A stretch of DNA of 10,137 nt from DAOMNN01 sp964404505 (lineage in GTDB: Bacteria > Pseudomonadota > Gammaproteobacteria > Burkholderiales > Rhodocyclaceae). This document shows positions 5,589-10,137 of the stretch, one piece after another. The notes beneath the pieces are model-generated. The model saw only the letters and a program-made list of their open reading frames with translations. It searched no databases and was not told the DNA's origin. Numbering within the stretch: the stretch's first letter is position 1; every line of letters begins with the position of its first letter. The DNA lies in assembly GCA_964404505.1 (NCBI GenBank), contig CAYOKH010000067.1, positions 1 to 10,137 of the forward strand, read 5' to 3'. The position numbers and the translations under genes were made by a program.

Positions 5589-6682
5589 GCATCGGCACGC
5601 GACGCAAATTCTTCGCGAAATCCGGCGTCATCCTCGCGGCTGCTGCCGGCGGTCCAGTTTACGCGCCGTACGTGATTGCTCAGTCAAAAATCCAATGGCG
5701 CATGCCAACGACGTGGTCGCCCGCACTCGACATATTGCAGGGCTCGGCTCAGCGGCTCGCTGAGCTCGTCGGCCAACTGAGCAGCGGACGATTCAGGATC
5801 GAGGTTTTCCCGGCTGGCCAGATCGTCCCGCCGCTCGGCGTTTTCGATGCGTGCTCGAGCGGCAAAGTCGAGGCGATGATGGGCGCTTCATATTACTGGG
5901 CGGCGAAGGAACCGGCGATGCAGTGGTTTTGTGCCGTTCCGTTCGGGATGAATCCGCAAGGTATGAAAGCCTGGTACTACAATGGGGACGGCTTGAAGCT
6001 CTGGGAGGAGACGTATGCGGCCTACAACGTCGTCCCCCGTCCGGGCCCCGCTACCGGACCACAAATGGCAGGGTGGTTCAGGAACAGGATCGATACGATC
6101 GGCGATTTCAAGGGCCTGAAAATGAGAATTCCGGGCCTCGGAGGGCGCGTGATTGCGAAGGCGGGGGGCACGGTCGCTTTGACACCGGGCGGCGAAATCT
6201 ACGCCGCACTGGAGCGGGGGGTCATCGACGCGTCCGAATGGATCGGTCCGCACGATGATTTGAAGCTTGGGCTGCAAAAGACGGCTCGGCACTATTATTA
6301 CCCCGGCTGGCACGAGCCGGGTACCACTCTCGAATTCGCGTTCAACAAGAAGGCATACGACTCCTTGCCTGTCGAACTGCGCCGTATGCTCGATTACGCC
6401 GCCGGTGCGGTCTCGGTGTATGGACTGGCGGAGTACGAGGCAAAGAACGCGGTTGCGCTTGCTCGGCTGAGAACTGAATACAAGGGGAAGGTGGATGTGC
6501 TGGCGCTCCCGCCGGCCGTACTCCGCGACCTGAGAAAACTGTCAACGGAAGTCGTGCGGGAGGAATCCGAAAAGACCCCGATGGCACGGAAGGTGTACGC
6601 GTCGTTTACTCAGTTCCAGGCGCAGCTCGGCGATTGGCGCAACATCTCCGAAGGCGCTTACCATCAGTTCGTCGCCGTGTGA
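5585..6682 (+). CDS. TRAP-type solute receptor, TakP-like (2-oxoacid/carboxylate binding)
   Basis: The 365-residue periplasmic receptor belongs to the DctP/TakP family. The N-terminus carries a twin-arginine signal (TRRKFFAKSG, Arg6-Arg7, then a hydrophobic Ala-rich core to about residue 33), so export is probably by the Tat system, as is common for TakP-like receptors. The mature part starts with KIQWRMPTTWS. Arg181 in LKMRIPGLGG is the conserved TRAP arginine that binds the ligand carboxylate. ALERGVIDASEWIGP (Glu218, Trp219) matches the TakP group, in which such residues line a site for 2-oxoacids and a metal ion. It is full length. No TRAP membrane subunits (DctQ/DctM) follow; the next genes are another receptor and a sensor kinase, so I infer a sensory role or service to an unlinked transporter. 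Confidence 0.9.
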   Translation: MSIGTRRKFFAKSGVILAAAAGGPVYAPYVIAQSKIQWRMPTTWSPALDILQGSAQRLAELVGQLSSGRFRIEVFPAGQIVPPLGVFDACSSGKVEAMMGASYYWAAKEPAMQWFCAVPFGMNPQGMKAWYYNGDGLKLWEETYAAYNVVPRPGPATGPQMAGWFRNRIDTIGDFKGLKMRIPGLGGRVIAKAGGTVALTPGGEIYAALERGVIDASEWIGPHDDLKLGLQKTARHYYYPGWHEPGTTLEFAFNKKAYDSLPVELRRMLDYAAGAVSVYGLAEYEAKNAVALARLRTEYKGKVDVLALPPAVLRDLRKLSTEVVREESEKTPMARKVYASFTQFQAQLGDWRNISEGAYHQFVAV

Positions 6683-6730
6683 CGCCGGCAGTGAGCGACG
6701 AGCTTCCAAGCCGTATCCAGCGCGCTGTCA

Positions 6731-7729
6731 ATGAGCTGCTGTCGAAGCCAGAGTAGCGGGTGGACGTGGGTAGGCGCAGTGCTCGTCGCGCTGCTGTTCT
6801 GCCAGGTGTCATTCGCATTCGCCGCAGAACAGCGCGAAGAGCCCTTTCGCATCGGCGTACTCAACGAAGCGCGGGGCGCAAACCATCCGACGGTCGAGGG
6901 GCTCAAAGCCGGGCTGCGCGAGCTCGGTTTCGACGAGGGCCGAAACGTCGTGTTCGATATCCGCTTCACCCAGGGCGACCTGAAGGCAATTCAGGCGGAT
7001 GCGGAGCAGCTCGTGAAGAGCGGCATGCACGTCATCTTCACCAGCAATGAGGCGCCAACACGCGCCGTCAAGACTGCAACTCAGACGATCCCGATCGTTT
7101 TCACGTTGATTGGCGACCCGGTTGCATCCGGCATTGTTGAGAGCCTCGCCCGTCCCGGGGCGAACGTCACAGGTATATCGAGCCTGGCGACGCCTCTCGC
7201 TGGCAAACGGCTCGAGATCCTGCGCATGCTCTCGCCAACGGTGCGCCGCGTGTGGGCGATCCATGATGCCCGCGATGCCGCCTCTATCGCTGCAGTTAAG
7301 AACGCCGACCAAGCCGCCGGCAAGCTTGGAATCACCCTGTTGCCGCAGCCGGTTTCAAGCAAGGCGGAGCTCGAGCACGCTCTCCGCAACGTGCAGCCCG
7401 GAGATGGTCTTCTGGCACCGGATGCGGGCGTCCTCGAAGTCCCGCAGCTTGTTCTCGAAGCATCACTTGCCTTGCACGCGCCGGCAGTGTTCTCGGCCTC
7501 GCTTTATGTAGGCCATGGCGGTCTCGTCTCTTACGGTGCGGACTACTATGCCCAAGGGATCCAGGCTGCTCGACTCGTTGCACGCATTCTGCGCGGAACA
7601 CACCCGCAGAATCTTCCCGTCGAAGGCAGCAACCGGATCGATCTCGCGGTAAACCTCAAGACGGCAGGCATGTTCGGCATAACCGTACCGACAAAGGTCC
7701 TGCTGCGCGCCAACGCACTCCGCCGATGA
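6731..7729 (+). CDS. ABC_sub_bind-family periplasmic receptor (PF04392)
   Basis: The 332-residue protein has a Sec signal peptide (hydrophobic WVGAVLVALLFCQVSFAFA, cleavage near residue 32). It is followed by a type I periplasmic binding fold typical of the ABC_sub_bind family: FRIGVLNEARG, LRELGFDEGRNVVFDIRF, the hallmark ESLARPGANVTGIS, RLEILRML, and the C-terminal NLKTAGMFGITVPTKVLLRA. Length is normal for the family. Some relatives bind tryptophan or other aromatic acids (TrpX type), but the ligand cannot be read from the sequence. It starts 48 bases after the TRAP receptor gene, with only a weak ribosome binding site, and its TGA overlaps the ATG of the sensor kinase. No ABC permease or ATPase is nearby. 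The tight coupling to the kinase suggests that it presents a ligand to the sensor domain (inference). Confidence 0.9.
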   Translation: MSCCRSQSSGWTWVGAVLVALLFCQVSFAFAAEQREEPFRIGVLNEARGANHPTVEGLKAGLRELGFDEGRNVVFDIRFTQGDLKAIQADAEQLVKSGMHVIFTSNEAPTRAVKTATQTIPIVFTLIGDPVASGIVESLARPGANVTGISSLATPLAGKRLEILRMLSPTVRRVWAIHDARDAASIAAVKNADQAAGKLGITLLPQPVSSKAELEHALRNVQPGDGLLAPDAGVLEVPQLVLEASLALHAPAVFSASLYVGHGGLVSYGADYYAQGIQAARLVARILRGTHPQNLPVEGSNRIDLAVNLKTAGMFGITVPTKVLLRANALRR

Positions 7730-10137
7730 GCGCACAGCACCACCGCGGTCGGCTTTTTCGTAAATACCTGATCGTTTTCCTGATGCTGGTCGGGGGCGTG
7801 CTCATCGCGAGCAGCTTGAGTGAGCTCTACTTCGCATACCAGGAAGCGAAGAACGCGCTGGTGAGCGTGGAGCGGCAGCAGGCATTGGCCGCGGCTGAGC
7901 GCATCGAGCGCTTCATCATCGACATCGAGCGGCAGGTGCGAGCCACGACGTATGCGGCGTCCGATGATCCCGCTGCGGCGCCGGCTGGGATTCGCACACA
8001 GGGCTACCGCGAGACCTTCGCAGAAGCGCTGACGGAGCAGAGGGAGTTGGATTTCGTCAGGCTGATCCGCAACAATCCCGCGATCGCTGAGCTGCGGCAT
8101 CTCGACTTTGCCGGAAAGGAGCAAATTCGAGTTTCGCGCATTGCACTGGATGCTATGGGAAGCGGGGAGGATCTTTCACAATCATCCGGCTTCCTCGGCG
8201 CCCGGGGCGGTGTGACTTATTTCAGTCCCGCGTATTTTCCCGATGATGCCGAGCCGTACATCACAATCGGTGTGCCGTCCGGAGAATACGTGGTTGAGGT
8301 GACCGTTGCTGAAGTGCGGTTGAAGCCAATCTGGGATGTGGTTTCGGGCATCGCCGTCGGCCGCCACGGCTACGCCTATGTGATCGATTCTCGCGGCCAT
8401 CTTGTGGCACATCCAGACATGAGCATCGTCTTGCAGAAGCGTGACCTGTCGCGCCTTGCACACATCCAGGCAACACGCGAGGAGAAGGTGAAACTCGCGG
8501 ATGCCCGGACAATGGTTGCCGCGGGGCTCGACGGCCGGCAAGTCCTCGCTGCGCATGCCCCTATCGGCCCCACCGGCTGGTCAGTCATCATTGAGCAGCC
8601 GCTGGCGGAGGCTTTTGCTCCACTGCAACACACGATTTATCGCAGCATGTTCATCCTTGCCCTAGGCCTCCTCGCGTCGATCATCGCGAGCGTGTTTCTG
8701 GCGCGCAGCATGGTAGCGCCTATACGCCGGCTGCAGGACGGCGCTGAAAGGATCGGTGCCGGCGACCTCAGCCATCGCATCGATGTAAGGACGCACGACG
8801 AGCTGGAGGGGCTCGCGGACGAGTTCAACCGTACGGCTGCCAGGCTGCAAGACCTTTACAGCGGGCTCGAACAAAAAGTCGCAGCACGGACGACGGAGCT
8901 GGGAGCCGCAAACGCCGAATTGCGCGCATTGAACGACGTGAGCCGCGCAGTCACATCTACACTCGACCTCGACACCGTTTTGCGGCGTGTGGTCTCTGCT
9001 GCGGTTGACCTGACCGGTGCAGACCAGGGCACGATTTACGATTACGAGGAAGACACCAGACAGTTCCTGCCGCGGGTGACCCATGGCATGCAGGACGAGG
9101 ATGTCGCATTGCTTCGTGCGGCGCCCCTCCAATTCGGAGAAGGTGCCGTCGGGCACGCCGCAGCGGTCGGGAAGTCCGTGGAGATTCCTGACGTGCTGCT
9201 TGACGACACTTACGAGCGCCGCCTTCGCGACCTTGCGGAGCGATCGGGTTTCCGTGCCATCCTCGCCGTGCCATTGATTCGCGACCAGCGGATACTTGGC
9301 GGTCTCGTCGTGCGTCGCAAAGTCCCAGGTGCTTTCGGGGCAGAGCGCGTTCGTCTGCTGGAGGGATTTGCTGCGCAGTCGACGCTGGCGCTGCAGAATG
9401 CACGGCTCTTCGCCGAGATCGAGTTGAAGAGTCGCGAGCTCGAGGCTGCGAGCGAGCACAAGTCGCAGTTCCTGGCGAACATGAGCCACGAGCTGCGTAC
9501 GCCGATGAACGCAATCATAGGCGTATCGGAGATGCTGCTGGAGGACGCCCGGGACCTCAAGCGGGACGACGAGATCGAACCGCTCGAGCGCATTCTGCGT
9601 GCGGCGCAGCACCTGCTGGCCTTGATCAACGACATTCTCGACCTTTCCAAGATCGAGGCGGGAAAGATGCAGCTCAACGTGGAGCACTTCGCGGTCGTGC
9701 CGCTGCTCGACGACGTTGCGGCCACTATCGGCCCTATCGCTGGAAAGAAGAAGAATACGATCGAGCTCGTATGGGCTGGCGATCTCGGCTCGTTGACCAC
9801 AGACCCCATGCGCGTGCGTCAGGCGCTTCTGAACCTCGCGAGCAATGCTGCGAAATTCACGGAGAACGGCACGATCACGATTGCCGGTCGGCGGCGTACC
9901 GAGGGCGGCCGCGACTGGGTCGAACTGGAGGTGCGGGATACCGGCATCGGCATGACGCCCGAGCAGGTCTCGCGATTATTCCAGGAGTTCGTGCAGGCTG
10001 ACGCGTCGACGACACGTAAGTACGGTGGCACGGGGCTCGGCCTCGCAATCAGTCAGCGCTTCTGTCGGATGATGGGCGGCGATATCACCGTCGAAAGCGA
10101 GCTGGGCCGCGGGTCTGCATTCACGATTCACCTGCCT
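7726..10137 (+). CDS. Membrane sensor histidine kinase (Cache-HAMP-GAF-HisKA-HATPase), cut by window end
   Basis: The frame is open from ATG 7726 to the window edge: 804 codons without a stop. TM1 spans residues ~13-38. A periplasmic Cache-type sensor follows (~39-300, with the typical GRHGYAYVIDSRGHLVAHPD). TM2 is ~308-326, HAMP ~325-380 (VAPIRRLQDGAERIGAGDLS), and a coiled segment leads to a GAF domain (~400-560). HisKA has phosphoacceptor His588 in NMSHELRTPMNAIIG. The HATPase has its N-box at Asn703 (NLASNAAKF), G1 DTGIGM (from Asp738) and G2 GGTGLGLAI (from Gly767). All catalytic motifs are intact. The domain appears almost complete at the edge; receiver domains probably follow, as in kinases of this layout and as the receiver remnant at 4436-4612 suggests. 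It is coupled to the receptor gene by ATGA, so that receptor is a likely partner of the Cache domain. Confidence 0.93.
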   Translation, partial: MSAQHHRGRLFRKYLIVFLMLVGGVLIASSLSELYFAYQEAKNALVSVERQQALAAAERIERFIIDIERQVRATTYAASDDPAAAPAGIRTQGYRETFAEALTEQRELDFVRLIRNNPAIAELRHLDFAGKEQIRVSRIALDAMGSGEDLSQSSGFLGARGGVTYFSPAYFPDDAEPYITIGVPSGEYVVEVTVAEVRLKPIWDVVSGIAVGRHGYAYVIDSRGHLVAHPDMSIVLQKRDLSRLAHIQATREEKVKLADARTMVAAGLDGRQVLAAHAPIGPTGWSVIIEQPLAEAFAPLQHTIYRSMFILALGLLASIIASVFLARSMVAPIRRLQDGAERIGAGDLSHRIDVRTHDELEGLADEFNRTAARLQDLYSGLEQKVAARTTELGAANAELRALNDVSRAVTSTLDLDTVLRRVVSAAVDLTGADQGTIYDYEEDTRQFLPRVTHGMQDEDVALLRAAPLQFGEGAVGHAAAVGKSVEIPDVLLDDTYERRLRDLAERSGFRAILAVPLIRDQRILGGLVVRRKVPGAFGAERVRLLEGFAAQSTLALQNARLFAEIELKSRELEAASEHKSQFLANMSHELRTPMNAIIGVSEMLLEDARDLKRDDEIEPLERILRAAQHLLALINDILDLSKIEAGKMQLNVEHFAVVPLLDDVAATIGPIAGKKKNTIELVWAGDLGSLTTDPMRVRQALLNLASNAAKFTENGTITIAGRRRTEGGRDWVELEVRDTGIGMTPEQVSRLFQEFVQADASTTRKYGGTGLGLAISQRFCRMMGGDITVESELGRGSAFTIHLP

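Noticed and set aside
8662..9687. Minus-strand frame of 341 codons opposite the sensor kinase
   Set aside because: The opposite strand encodes clear HAMP, GAF, HisKA and HATPase motifs; this frame shows none.

Overview
The window is GC-rich, tightly packed bacterial DNA. It most likely comes from a proteobacterium, probably a betaproteobacterium of the Burkholderiales type. This guess rests on the TakP-like TRAP receptor with a Tat signal, the ABC_sub_bind (PF04392) receptor, a Cache-HAMP-GAF histidine kinase, and the style of repeat at the left edge. No rRNA, tRNA, CRISPR array or insertion sequence is visible.

Two divergent operons leave a promoter-bearing gap at about 5214-5501. The left (minus-strand) operon runs from 5213 to 429. 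It begins with a broken front end: the N-terminal half of a LivK-type periplasmic binding protein carrying two one-base frameshifts, fused by a large deletion to the last ~58 residues of a receiver domain that probably belonged to a hybrid sensor kinase. A single-domain response regulator with a frameshift near its N-terminus follows. Behind these lies an intact partner-switching cassette: a receiver-PP2C phosphatase (RsbU type), an RsbW-type ATP-binding kinase, an RsbV/SpoIIAA-type STAS protein, and an NCS2 (uracil/xanthine-type) permease. The permease has a ~120-residue cytoplasmic tail that looks like a degenerate RsbW/HATPase fold. Start and stop codons overlap or lie within ~11 bases throughout, so this is one transcription unit.

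The right (plus-strand) operon starts with a good sigma70-like promoter (TTGACA, 17 bases, CATACT). It encodes a 28-codon leader ORF with a strong ribosome binding site that overlaps the next start by ATGA, then a TakP-like TRAP solute receptor with a Tat signal, an ABC_sub_bind-family receptor, and a large membrane sensor kinase (Cache, HAMP, GAF, HisKA, HATPase). The kinase overlaps the preceding gene by ATGA and runs off the right edge.

Both operons pair orphan periplasmic receptors, with no TRAP or ABC membrane subunits in view, with a sensor kinase. My interpretation is that the receptors act as ligand sensors for phosphorelays rather than as transporters. In the left operon the phosphorelay would drive an RsbU-RsbW-RsbV switch that may act on the permease through its HATPase-like tail. 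The left operon has lost its own receptor, kinase and response regulator, so the intact right-hand kinase is a candidate replacement input. The left edge (1-428) has no convincing intact gene; it holds short repeats, hairpins and one possible gene fragment.
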